Below are positions 24,518 to 34,639 of a DNA stretch of 64,000 nucleotides, piece after piece; within the stretch, counting starts at the first letter, position 1, and each line of letters begins with the position of its first letter. The notes under the pieces are model-generated. The model saw only the letters and a program-made list of their open reading frames with translations, did no database searches and was not told the origin of the DNA. Made by a program: the position numbers and the translations under genes. The DNA comes from Saccharum officinarum (taxonomy: Eukaryota; Streptophyta; Magnoliopsida; Poales; Poaceae): positions 42,729,309 to 42,793,308 of the forward strand of contig CM036191.1 in assembly GCA_020631735.1 (NCBI GenBank), read 5' to 3'.

Positions 24518-25157
24518 CGAAGTCACAACAGGCCATTACGTTTTGTGTTGTGATGCTCTTGTGGCACAAGTGCTGAATAAACAAATGATTTGGCACGACA
24601 CAAGGGATATGAGTGCCATCTATAGCCCCTATGCAGTTTTTGAAGTAGGGATAAAACCTACTACTTCTTAGTTTAGGATGCATTGTTCTGAACTAGGCAT
24701 CTACTAGCTTAATATTGTCTGCAGCAAGCCTAACCAGACACTTCAACACTTTGGTAAACAATGTTGAAACTGTACCCAATGAACTCTCAAATCTGTCCTC
24801 TGCTTGCCTAACAGACTGTGGTGCTCCTACCATCCAAAGAAACATCCCTAAAGCCTCAATAGATGTGGACTTAGTGGTAGACTTTAGCCCATATTTGTCC
24901 TCTAACAAGTTATGAAGGCTATGGAACATAGTTGGAGTCATTCGAAACATGTTGTAACAAGACTTAGTGTTGGCAAGCTTATCATGCACCCATTGCAAAC
25001 CACTCACTCTTGGACTCCTATATTCAGCCCTATTCATATACTTGTCAATGTGAACTGCAAACTGGTACATACCATGGAGAAACTCATCATCCTCGTCATC
25101 ATTCATTAGGTCTTCCATCAACTCATCATCATCATCATCCATCATCGTCTGCAGCAA
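24518..25157 (-). pseudogene. Harbinger transposase, N-terminal part (copy B)
   Basis: Same as 9447-10086. The acidic N-terminus and helical region are followed by an in-frame TAG and then the first catalytic Asp in GAIDGTHI. The solo LTR separates it from the remainder at 20983-21626. The stop is shared by both copies, so it predates the duplication or assembly split. Confidence 0.85.
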
Positions 25158-25348
25158 CTGCTGTCTTCTTCCATCTTGGTCATTATCACCAACCTGTGAT
25201 GGACACAGATAAGCACAAGTCAGTCATTTCATCAAACTAGCGATGAATCTCATGCATCGATCCCTGTCTTCCCACATGATCAAGTTTGAAAACAACATAT
25301 ATATTCCATTCAACAAGTTAATATAGGATAACAACAAATAAACCCATT

Positions 25349-25576
25349 GTACTACATAACAAGTTCAAATTTAACTGACACAACAACTTCATACGCCCTG
25401 CAGCAAATGCCCAACATGCTAATAAGGCTAATTATCTAGTTGTCCACCGGGCCAGTCTCATCGTACTACATAACAAGTTCATATTTAACAGACACAACAA
25501 GTTCATTAGGCCTGCACACAATGCCCTATATGCAAATAAGGCTAAGTTTGCTAGTTGTCCACCGGGCCAATCTTTG
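25349..25576. repeat. 114-bp tandem repeat (two units)
   Basis: Units 25349-25462 and 25463-25576 share GTACTACATAACAAGTTC, AATAAGGCTAA and AGTTGTCCACCGGGCCA. It overlaps the 3' end of Harbinger ORF1. Copy A breaks off in its second unit. Confidence 0.85.
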
Positions 25577-26098
25577 GGATGTTCAGCTCGATGACGTGCA
25601 ACTTCCCTTCCTTAGTGTCCTGGGCAAGGAAGAAGTCCATTTCAGTTTCAGGTTGCACTAGCTGGTGCAACCCCGAAAACAAAGTCTTTGTTGTAGTATT
25701 GATGCCCAGCTCTTGTAGAGCTATCCTGGTGCACTCTGTTATCTTCCAGGACTTGTCCTTAACTAATCTCTGCAGTACTTCCTCCTTTCTGCTCTCTCTC
25801 TCCTTCATGAATTGAAGCCTCTCTCTGCTTAAGTCATTATGTGTGTTCATTTAGATGGACATTGACCTCACTGCTGGGCTCTTGGACCTCTTGCTGGGGC
25901 TAGATGCAGTTGTGCTTGTACTGCTGGTCCTCTTGTTTCCAGTACTCATAGGGGTTAGTCCATCCTCCTGCTCTTGTCCTGCTTCTTCATCAGAATCATC
26001 ATCATTCAAGTCAATGGTCTCTCTTGCAGCAGGAACAAAGGAGGTTGATCCATCCACTGTGTGCCTTTGAACATGCCATGCAGCTGGTCCAAGTATGC
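25551..26098 (-). pseudogene. Harbinger ORF1, C-terminal exon
   Basis: Minus strand. It follows a presumed intron (26225 down to about 26140) and encodes YLDQLHGMFKG, then a Ser/Thr-rich acidic linker (ETIDLNDDDSDEEAG...), a basic KRSKSP stretch and a long helical tail (ERLQFMKERESRKEEVLQRL). This is the usual C-terminus of the plant PIF/Pong ORF1 partner protein. One frameshift near 26055-26065 and one in-frame TAA at 25851-25853 break it. The ORF1 protein is thought to bind DNA and help the transposase. Confidence 0.7.
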
Positions 26099-26224
26099 AG
26101 GCACACCATCCCTTCTAATCTTGAGCAAATCATGGTCACCCTGTCCAATTTAGACTGGTTTAGTTGTCAAGCAATTAGGAAATTAACATATCTTAATAAA
26201 AGTGCAACCTATACAAAAAATTAC

Positions 26225-26531
26225 CTGAGCATTGTCATTCCACCATTTGTCAGAAAGCATGAATCTTGCCTTCAGCATCAATACCTAAGCCAGTGTGGTT
26301 TTGTGCTTTGTCACACAAAGTCCATATTTTCCTAAGTGTCCTCAACTTGCCTTGAAGCTGTTCTCTGTCATGCATCAAGCCTGATGCTAAATAGTACCTC
26401 CTAGCCACGTTCTTCCACCCAAATTTGTTCAGTTGTCCTCCTGGACAGTTCCCAGCATGTATCTCGGCAAGATAGCAGTCACAAAACTTGTGTATGTTGT
26501 CTGGTAACCAATTTGCTTTATGCTTCTGAAC
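26225..26531 (-). pseudogene. Harbinger ORF1, Myb/SANT-like exon
   Basis: Minus-strand exon with acceptor TTTAG before 26531 and donor CAG/GTAATT after 26225. It encodes NWLPDNIHKFCDCYLAEI, then KFGWKNVARRYY and KLRTLRKIW, the Trp-spaced helices of a Myb/SANT-like DNA-binding domain. A 1-base shift in a T-run near 26261 puts the last codons (DKWWNDNAQ) in another frame. This is the DNA-binding half of the two-component Harbinger system. Confidence 0.72.
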
Positions 26532-26669
26532 CTAAATGGTGAAGAGGGACAACAATATTGAACAATATACACATACACGCTCGAACAATATATATGCATC
26601 TAAATGGTGAAGAGGGACAACAATTTTGCTTGATAAGGTTGATATTTCCCTAATTGTTACCACTCTATG

Positions 26670-26831
<162 letters not shown>

Positions 26832-27282
26832 TCTAAATGGTGAAGAGGGGCGGCTTTGGGACTGATCGAGGAGCGAGACCATGCATGAAGTTGCTTGGTG
26901 GTTACACTCAAGCAATTATATTCCTAAAAAAATCACACATTCAACAAAAACATCCTTCAAAACTTGAAAATGCCTTCTGATAACCTTAGAACAACTAGAG
27001 ATCTAGTCTTTACGTCTTGTATAACCATCATTGTTGATGACCAGCTTAGCTTAGCTTCATGCCGGTTCCCTTAGCCATCATTCTTCTATAACAAAAAATC
27101 CCTAAAGTCTTCAAAAGCTAGCTTATCTGGTTCCCTAAGCCAACTTAGCTAGATCACTTCGTAGCTAAGACCTGCCGGAATATAAACAGCACTTGCTTTT
27201 TTCTAACTGAAGAAAAAAAAGCAGCTGGAGCCCATACATCACCATACTTTCAGAACACATATGCACGAGAGAAGGTGATTAC

Positions 27283-27804
27283 CGGGTTAGGGACAACGTA
27301 GGAGGCGTCGAAATTGTCACCGTGGATGACTGGCCCCGGCCCCCGTACACGCGGGTGGCGGCCCCGCCGACGGATTGAATCGGTTCCTGGACGCGGCGGA
27401 GGAGAGACCCATCCACCTCCGAGCGGTGCGGGCGGAACGTCGAAGGCACCACCTGCCGCACCTCCTCCTACTTCGCCGTGGCTAGGCGGCCGGAAGCTAA
27501 GGCTCCGAGACACTCCGCCCCTCGGAACGCGTATGGGAGGCAAGCCGTCCTGCGCTCCTTGAATGTGGTCCGCGTACTGCTGATAAACGCCGGAGAAGCC
27601 ACCGTTGAGGTCAAGATGGCCCAGCTGCTCGTCGGGGTTGCGGTGGCTACTGGATCCGCTGGCGCCGTGGAACGTGCTCGACCCCGGAACGTCGTTGTAG
27701 ACGAGGCTCGATCCGACATTACCCAGGAAATCCAGGGTAAAGCCGGCGTCGGCGTCCCCGTATGTTGCGGGCTCACCACTGAAGTCGTCGCCATTTCCTG
27801 CCAT
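27283..27804 (-). pseudogene. Harbinger ORF1, N-terminal exon
   Basis: Minus strand from the ATG at 27804. An open frame of 174 codons runs up to a donor site CCCG/GTAATC at 27283. It encodes a low-complexity Gly/Ser/Pro-rich N-terminus (starting MAGNGDDFSGE, later SFRPPSHGEVGGG), as usual for the ORF1 first exon of PIF/Pong elements. No domain is recognisable. It is open throughout, but the downstream exons are broken. The adjacent 27805-28077 is GC-rich 5' UTR sequence. Confidence 0.6.
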
Positions 27805-28117
27805 GGAAGCCGCAGAAGACGAACCTGTAGATCCGGACAAGGGCGGGGTAGATCTACAGGTGGAGGCCGTGGATCTGAACGCCGGCGGTGGAACAGAGCG
27901 CTTGCGGCGGCAATGGGATGGCGTGGACGCGAGGATCGGCGGTGCGATGGAGAGGCCGAGAGGGGCGCAGATAGGGTTTGGGCGTTGGGAGCCGAATGGA
28001 TGGATAGGGTTTGGCGTCTGTGGGACGGAGGGGTAGCGGCCACGCAGCTAGTGAGTGCAGTGGTCAGTGGTCAGTAGCAAGCCGAAGTCGCGAAATTTTT
28101 TGGCCCGAAATTTTTCA

Positions 28118-28193
28118 GGCCTGTTTAGTTCCCAAATGCCAAAACACCAAAATTTTTGCTTCAGGCCCAAAAAATTTGGGAACTAAACGGGCC
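28118..28193. repeat. 76-bp foldback at the right Harbinger end
   Basis: It begins GGCCTGTTTAGTTCCCAAA and ends TTTGGGAACTAAACGGGCC, so the termini are inverted repeats. It can be read as a tiny MITE or as a duplicated terminal segment of the Harbinger element. The outer arm serves as the right terminus of the 7.7-kb element. Confidence 0.7.
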
Positions 28194-28194
28194 C

Positions 28195-28537
28195 CAAGCT
28201 GAACATTTCTCATGAAAGCGATAGGAAGGGTGGTGGCGTTGACCCAGTCCATAGCACCCCTCCCTTGTGGGCTCTGCCCAAATTTGCCTAGGTGCCACCC
28301 TACTTCCATCTCCAATGATCTAAAAGCACTTAAGAAAAGAAAGTATAAATACTTTAAGGATTAAATCAGGCATTTTTTTTGTTGGAACCAAGTTATATCT
28401 TAGGAGGTAATTACATTATCACTTTATGTGCATTTTGCAACCCACACTTGTTATATATTTCTTAGGTCGTTCTTCAAAAAATATATATCTTAGGTGCCAA
28501 TTATAAAATTTTGTTAGTGAACCCACATTTTTTTTGA
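28195..28537. other. Spacer between Harbinger and the 172-bp repeats
   Basis: No gene seen. AT-rich, containing a direct short repeat ATATCTTAGG(A/T)G. It starts with sequence that may be a continuation of the 76-bp foldback flank. Confidence 0.5.
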
Positions 28538-29005
28538 CCTACCTCATGTCACCTGGTGTTTGTGAGAGTGGAAAACATTCGTACTTTGTATAACGGTTTA
28601 TAGGCTTATAAAACCGTTCAACCTTTTAGCGTCTTTTGGTTTATCCGCTGAATATGCACACTTACATAATACTACATTATGTATTTTTTTCACCTACAAT
28701 TTCTGAATCCTACCTCATGTCACGTGGTGCTTGCGAGAGTGCGAAACATTCCCAATACGTATAACGGTTACTAGTTTGATAAAACCGTTGCATCATTTTG
28801 GCACCTTTTGATGTCTCTGATGAATAAACACATTTACATTAAAATTACGTTATACATATTTTTCGACCTACATTTTTCAACCTACCTCACGTCACGTGGT
28901 GCTTGTGAGGATGAAAAACATTCTCGCTACATATAACTGTTACCGGTCTTATAAAACCGCTCTGCCCTTTTTGTGCCTTTTGGCATCTCAATGAAACAAA
29001 ATAAA
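28538..29005. repeat. Three 172-bp tandem repeats with hairpins and G-boxes
   Basis: Units begin at 28538, 28709 and 28881 with CCTACCTCAYGTCACSTGGTG (written with ambiguity codes). Each contains an inverted repeat around TATAAAACCG: AACGGTTTATAGG..TTATAAAACCGTT in unit 1, with similar forms in units 2 and 3. Units 2 and 3 hold a perfect CACGTG (28721-28726 and 28893-28898); unit 1 has CACCTG. The array ends about 660 bp upstream of the ALP1-like ATG. Confidence 0.85.
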
Positions 29006-29187
29006 TACATAAACATGTACAATTAACCATACATATATCTACATATGTATATACATATGAAACTAGTTGTACTCAGTAACACTGTAGCAGTAGCACAAAA
29101 GACACCTGAATCACGCACGTTGTCATTCCACTTTTGTACATATACGGCCACGATACACCACTTTCTACGTGTATACGCCCAACCCAA

Positions 29188-29350
29188 ATAGTAAATACAC
29201 CTCCATTCCATCGGGATAATTAACCAATTGCCACTATTTCAGAGAGAGTGGTAACAGATTTGTCATCCACGTGAGAGAAGTGAATATGAGAGGGATTATT
29301 TGATCATAGCTAAAAGTGGCAAATAGGTAAATACACCTCCATTCCATCCT
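29188..29350. repeat. Short direct repeat around a MITE-like insert
   Basis: GTAAATACACCTCCATTCCATC occurs, with one split, at 29190-29211 and 29327-29348. The 115 bp between has inverted ends TTGCCACTATTT / AAAAGTGGCAAA, as in a small MITE. Confidence 0.6.
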
Positions 29351-29669
29351 TCCCCAACTCGCCCAAGAAAGAGGCTTCTCCCTCTCCGCCCTCTCCACCT
29401 CGCCGTGCTCCACCTCCTCCCCCTCGCCGCCGCTTCTCCCTACCCCTCCCCTCTCAAACATCCCAACCCGCAGCGCAGGAACTTGCGCCGACGTCTATCC
29501 ACCCAGCGGCACTCCTCATGCGCTGCATCCTCCGCTTGCCGCCGGGTCCCCCTCGCCACCGCGGCCGCGCCTCGCCGTCCATGTCAATGCCCACCTCCCC
29601 GTCTTCCTGATTCATCCCGTACCCGCGCGCCTCCGGGTCGCTCCTCCCGATTCCTCCCCCGCCCGCGCC
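29340..29669 (+). promoter_or_regulatory. CT-rich proximal promoter/5' UTR of the ALP1-like gene
   Basis: Pyrimidine-rich, GC-rich tract (CTCCCTCTCCGCCCTCTCCA and similar) directly upstream of the ATG, typical of TATA-less grass housekeeping promoters and leaders. No TATA box is obvious close by. Confidence 0.5.
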
Positions 29670-32195
29670 ATGCCGCCGCTGCGCGGGGCCAAGCGCCGCC
29701 GGAAGGCGGCGTTGGAGAAGAAGGCGGCCGCGGGCGAGCCGCCCGCCGACTGGTGGGACGCCTTCTGCATGCGGATGTCAGGTGCGTCTCCCTCCCCCGT
29801 CCGCCTCTGGTTGCCTTTGCTACTGGGTGGTGGCCGTGCGTCTGTCTCCGTTATTAAGATTTGTTGCGGATTGCGTGGTGGTTGCTCCCCGGGCGTCCGA
29901 CGGCGATTGGTAGATCTGTGTTGTTTCAGGGAGGAACTGTGCCGGTAATCTTGCGGGGTTGTCGATCGTGGCAGGTAGTAGGCGTGATTAGTGACTTAGT
30001 ATGGGTGGAAATGCTGGAGTTTGAGCAATGCTGCTGGCCTGAGTCGTGTTCTGCTTTAGGTGTGAACAGTGACATTCCAGTTTTAGGTGTGATTCCATTT
30101 TCGAATTGAACTACCAGTTTTAGGTGTGATTCCATTTTCGAATTGAACTAGGTTGCCAAGAACGGAGCACTGGATTCTGTATCCCTGTTGTGATTATTAA
30201 GCTAGTAGGATCCGAAAAGTTCAATTTTTTAGCTGAATGGCTAAAATTGCAGGTGGTCTGAAATTAATGCAGCTTTAGTCATGTGGTTTGACTATGGCAA
30301 TGGTCTAGTTCAGTCCATAGGACTGATAGCTATGGCCTACGGATATGATGGCTGTTTTCTTGCTCTCTAAGCACCGGGTATTAGCTTTGTGATTGAGTTT
30401 GCCATGTGATTCAGCCTTGTACTTGTAGCAGCACCTGTATCAATCATTCTATTTCTGCACAGTGCATTGGACTTTATTTTTTTTGCAATCAAATTCTCAG
30501 AAGTTGAAGGACTTCTCAAATCCTAATTAGGTGAAGCAGAGACGGAGCATGATGGAAGTTGTACGTAAAGGGTAGTGATGCTCTTTCTCAGAATCTTTGA
30601 GGAATTAGGAGATGACTCCCTAATTAAACATGACCTACGCCAAACTTATTGTGAACTAGGAGTGTTATTCATAAGCTAACCTTACTCGTCCCAATTTTAC
30701 TGACTATCACCTCAAACAAGTATTTAAAAGAAACATTTTTTTATTTATACATGCCAAATAGATAATTGAGGCGGTTTCAATATTACTGTTTTACTTTGGT
30801 GATGTACTACTCGACATCGAACTACTTAGCAATTACGACTTGTGAGGGTTGTTATGCCTATTTTGCTGATTATTATGACTTTCTGAATTGGTGCACTCTG
30901 GCATGTTTGTAAATATCATAGGTTACTGTGCCATTGATGGAAATTATGTAGATTGGAGTTTGGTCTGTACCAGACAAATACCTTGCTGTTTCTGTACCAA
31001 ACAAATATCTTGCTGTTAAGTTTAATAATGCTAGATAGAATGCTGTATTGTAATTCATTTGTGATTTCTGTGCCATCTTTTTAACTTATTACAAGAGAGC
31101 TCTTGCTTACTGCTTAGTAGTTATGGAAGTTATAACTAGTCTTATGTTTCCTTCTTAGGAACCTTATCTTCTATCGAGGATGCACAGAGATTTGAGTCTG
31201 TATTCAAAATGCCAAGAAGAGCTTTCGACTATGTCTGCAACTTGGTGAAGGATGAAATGATGGTGAGGTCCAGCAGCTATACCTTTCTTGATGGCACAAT
31301 GCTGTGTCTGGAAGATCGAGTGGCCATTGCTCTGCGGAGGCTGAACTCTGGTGGGTCACTGGTGACTGTTGGATCCTCTGTTGGAGTGAATCACTCAACT
31401 GTGTCGCTGATAACTTGGAGATTCATTGAGGCTATGGAGGAGCGAGCGAGCCACCACTTGCGCTGGCCAGACTCTATTGATATGGAGAAGATCAAGTCCA
31501 AGTTTGAGAAGATCCATGGTCTGCCGAACTGCTGTGGCGTTGTGGACACAACACACATCACAATGTGCCTTTCATCAGCTGAACCAAACTGCAAGGTCTG
31601 GCTTGATCAGGAGAAGAATTACAGCATGGTATTGCAAGCTGTTGTTGATTTGGATACGAGATTCACAGACATTGTGACTGGGTGGCCTGGTAGCATGAAA
31701 GAGTCGAGCATCTTGCATAGCTCTGGCCTATTCAAGCTCTGTGAGAAAGGTGAGCGGCTGAATGGCAGCAAGTTTAAGGTATCAGATGGATCAGAGATTG
31801 GAGAATACTTGATCGGCGACTCGGGCTACCCCCTTCTTCCCTGGCTGCTCACACCTTACCAAGAGAAGGACCTCACAGAGTCCAGTACTGAGTTCAATAG
31901 TAGGCACTCTGCAGCGAGAACAGTCGCTCCAAGGACACTGGCCAAGTTCAAGGATACATGGAAGTTCCTGCAGGGGGAGATGTGGCGTCCGGACAAGCAC
32001 AAGCTGCCCCGGATAATCCATGTCTGCTGCTTGCTGCACAACATAATCATAGACCTTCAGGAGACAGCCGTGGATGAGGCACGGGCGTGGTCGAGCGACC
32101 ATGACGCTAAGTACAGGCAGCAGGTGTGCCAGCTAGCCAATGAGAATGGAGTCAAGGTGAGGGACAAACTGTCCCAGCACCTAATCAGCAGGTAA
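29670..32195 (+). CDS. ALP1-like protein (domesticated PIF/Harbinger transposase), two exons
   Basis: Exon 1 is 29670-29781 (donor CAG/GTGCGT) and exon 2 is 31159-32195 (acceptor TTCTTAG). A split Gly codon joins them to give 382 residues. Exon 1 encodes a basic N-terminus (GAKRRRKAALEKKAA) and DWWDAFCMRM. Exon 2 holds a helix-turn-helix-like region (SLVTVGSSVGVNHSTVSLI) and the Harbinger nuclease fold. The first Asp is in GVVDTTHI and the second in LIGDSGYP. The third acidic position is lost: where transposases have V-x-E-R, this protein has V-A-P-R. The frame is open with good splice sites. It is therefore probably a host gene like Arabidopsis ALP1, which associates with Polycomb PRC2 in the nucleus; that role is inferred by family. 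Confidence 0.87.
30077..30150. repeat. 37-bp tandem repeat in the ALP1-like intron
   Basis: CCAGTTTTAGGTGTGATTCC and the following 17 bases occur twice in a row (30077-30113 and 30114-30150). They are almost identical. Located in the 1.4-kb intron. Confidence 0.9.
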
Positions 32196-33060
32196 CCAAG
32201 AGGCGGAGAGCTTATGGAATGATCGAGAAGAGTGCCATTTTCATCTGTTTCAGGCAGCTCTAAATCCTTTTTGATGTTCAGTTTTGCAGAGTTGTAACTG
32301 AGGCAGGTGACGGCATCGTATCAAACTCACTGTAACCCTCTTAAAATTAAAGCTGTTGCAAACTTGTCAAATCAATCTGGCTCCTTTGGTTTATCGTGTT
32401 TGTGCCTTGGTGGTCCTGAAAATTCCATGATTGTTTTTTTATATATATAATTGCGCTGATGTAGTGTAGATGCACATCGACTTCAAATGTTGGATCTCTA
32501 CTGTTTTTTTTTCCTAGAGCTTGATCTTCTTTGAAACACCTAGAGCTCTGCTGGTTTCTATAGAAGGTGTAATAGGTTCGCATTTGCCCCATTTAAAGAA
32601 AACCCTACAAAGTCGAGAGTTGTTTTTACCGAAATACTAAGATAACAATACAAGTGGTGATTTATCAATGTGTAGAGCGATGCTGTCATTTTGTTTTCTA
32701 ATTAACATGGTAATTCTAGAGCTTGTAAGGGATTTTTTATTGGCTAATTACTAGGATTATAGAATATATTTTTCTTTATTTTGTTTTCGCATACCTCTAA
32801 CTAAACACTATAACACTGATGGGTACTATTTAATCAAAGCGTTTTAAATTATTTATCAGTATACATGTATTGAATAAAGTGACAGTTACCTCTATCTCTT
32901 AGCCCTCATCCCTCATCTGTCTCTACATCCTTTGGATCATGCTCGCTAGATCCATATAAAGGATGCCCCATAGGCTAGTTACAAGCCTTGTAAAATTGCA
33001 AGAATAGCCCGCCAGGCCCATAGGCTTGGCTAGTTCACCAGCTGATCTCATTGAGTAAGA
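32196..33060. other. 3' UTR of the ALP1-like gene and intergenic sequence
   Basis: The first 150-200 bases are probably 3' UTR, with AATTAAAG near 32346 as a possible polyadenylation signal. The rest is AT-rich with no coding region recognised, up to the T-run that marks the LINE end. Confidence 0.5.
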
Positions 33061-33469
33061 TTTTTTTTTTCTCAAATACGCAAGAGCGTTACGTATCTTT
33101 GTATTAAGGAGAAAATAGAGTTTGTACAAGTGACCGGCATCCGGCCGCTAGCCCTGAGGGCTACAGGCTTGGAATACAACTATGAGAACTCGGTGGGCAG
33201 CGGGCTACCCCCCTCCCCCGACGCTAAACTCCCTAGATCCTTGGCCCCCGCACGAACCCACTGATCGGCCTGAGCCTTGACGACCATCAGTAGATTGTTT
33301 ACCGTGGACGAGGCCTCTCTAAAACAGCGAGCGTTCTGTTCCTTCCATATTTCCCAAGAAACAAGGCCGAATAGGGAGTCGAGACCCTTCTTGTGCTGCT
33401 GATTCCAAGTTGCTAGCAGTCATCTCCACCAAGCATAGACTGACTACTCCATTGACGGTAATAGGTGTC

Positions 33470-33907
33470 CTAGAGCTTGACAGATGCGGAACCAAACTTC
33501 TCTTGAGAAGGGGCAGCAGCACGGAATGTGAGCAATTGTCTCCGCCGCCTGGTCGCATTGTAACACTCCTCTCTCGCCTTGAGCCCATGTCTTGTCCGGC
33601 GATTGTTTGTCCAATGACGCCTCCGGAACACGAGCCACAAGAAGATTTTAACTCGCAGTGGCGCCCATGTCTTCCAAATCAAGGCGTGGCCTCGGAACGG
33701 GAGCAAACCTGTGTGTAGCCTAGCGTAGGCTGACTTGGCGCTGTAGGTCCCGTCGGGCATCCATCGCCACACGGTCCTGTCAGGTTGGTCACTGAGGTTG
33801 GTATGCTCCGCTGCCTCCCAAAGGTCGAGGTACTCGGTGAGCGTCGTCACGGTCATGGTGCGTGAGAACGAGCGCGTCCATTCTCTAGCTGATAGCCCCT
33901 GGCGCAT
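33470..33907 (-). pseudogene. LINE zf-RVT region
   Basis: Minus strand, C-terminal part of LINE ORF2. It shows DRTVWRWMPDGTYSAKSAY, then IWKTWAPLRVKIFLWLVFRR, the hallmarks of the zinc-binding region after plant LINE reverse transcriptases (zf-RVT). The Cys/His part is out of frame at the end, where a second frame (33444-33638) contains CDQAAETIAHIPCCCPFSREVW. Confidence 0.75.
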
Positions 33908-33996
33908 GGTGAGGCGTTTTCTGATTCTTCTGGCCCCGACTGCACCAAATTTGGGGCGATGTCTGATGGTGCGTCTCCCTCGTTCCAGCGGTCGTC

Positions 33997-34638
33997 CTAG
34001 AACTTTGCGTTCCTGCCGTCGCCGATGGCTGTGTATGTTGACACCTTGAAGAAGGCCTGCACTTCACGGTCTGTGTTGATTAGGAGCTCGCTCCAGGTGC
34101 GCGTGTTGTATGTTTTCCGAAGCCATAGCCACCTGGTTTGCAGGGCGTAGCCGACGAGCTTGAGGTCGGTGATCCCAAGGCCCCCAAGCTCCATAGGCCT
34201 GCAAGCTATAGCCCACACTACCAAGCACTTGTCGTGAACCGAAGCGTCTTTGCCGACCCACAGAAATCTTCTGCAAATTGAATCGATCTCTTTCCTCACC
34301 CAAGGTGGTAGACTGTCTGCCATCATGGAGTAAATGGGCACATCCCATAGTACCGATTTGATCCATATGAGGCGACCGCTCCTGGCCATTAGTGATCCAT
34401 GATAGGTTGGCATCTTCCTTGCGACGGCTTCGACTAAGGAGTGATACTCGGCTTTGGGTATCTTCTTACTCAGCGGCAAACCCAAGTACTTGATGGGGAA
34501 TTGTTGCACTTGGCAGCCGAGGATTGTGACAATCTCATCGATTGTGTCCTCGCCGCCATAGATGGGAGTGACAGAGCACTTTGCTAGGTTTGTCTTCAGG
34601 TCCGTCGCCTCTCCGAACACATGCAGTATTTCCTTCAC
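33997..34638 (-). pseudogene. LINE ORF2, region after reverse transcriptase
   Basis: Minus strand, 213 codons open. It contains TNLAKCSVTPIYGG, FPIKYLGLPLSKK, WIKSVLWDVPIY and RRFLWVGKDA, conserved in plant L1 ORF2 after the RT core. A TAA stop near 34654 separates it from the catalytic motif. Confidence 0.8.
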
Positions 34639-34639
34639 T

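Larger units (their letters stand above)
15064..25547. repeat. Segmental duplication, copy B
   Basis: Second copy of the 10.5-kb block found at 1-10476, in the same orientation. Unlike copy A it is joined on both sides to unique sequence: a partial tandem repeat on the left, and the rest of the Harbinger transposon on the right. The solo-LTR insertion and its target duplication are shared, so the duplication, if real, happened after that insertion. The last matched base lies in the second unit of a 114-bp tandem repeat, where copy A runs into the gap. Confidence 0.95.

Noticed and set aside
27478..28077. 199-codon plus-strand frame antisense to Harbinger ORF1
   Set aside because: GC-rich shadow with no domain. 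The minus strand is consistent with the ORF1 first exon.
29405..29857. 150-codon Pro/Arg-rich plus-strand frame over the ALP1-like leader
   Set aside because: Out of frame with the ALP1-like start and made of the CT-rich leader. The 29670 frame explains the splice and homology.
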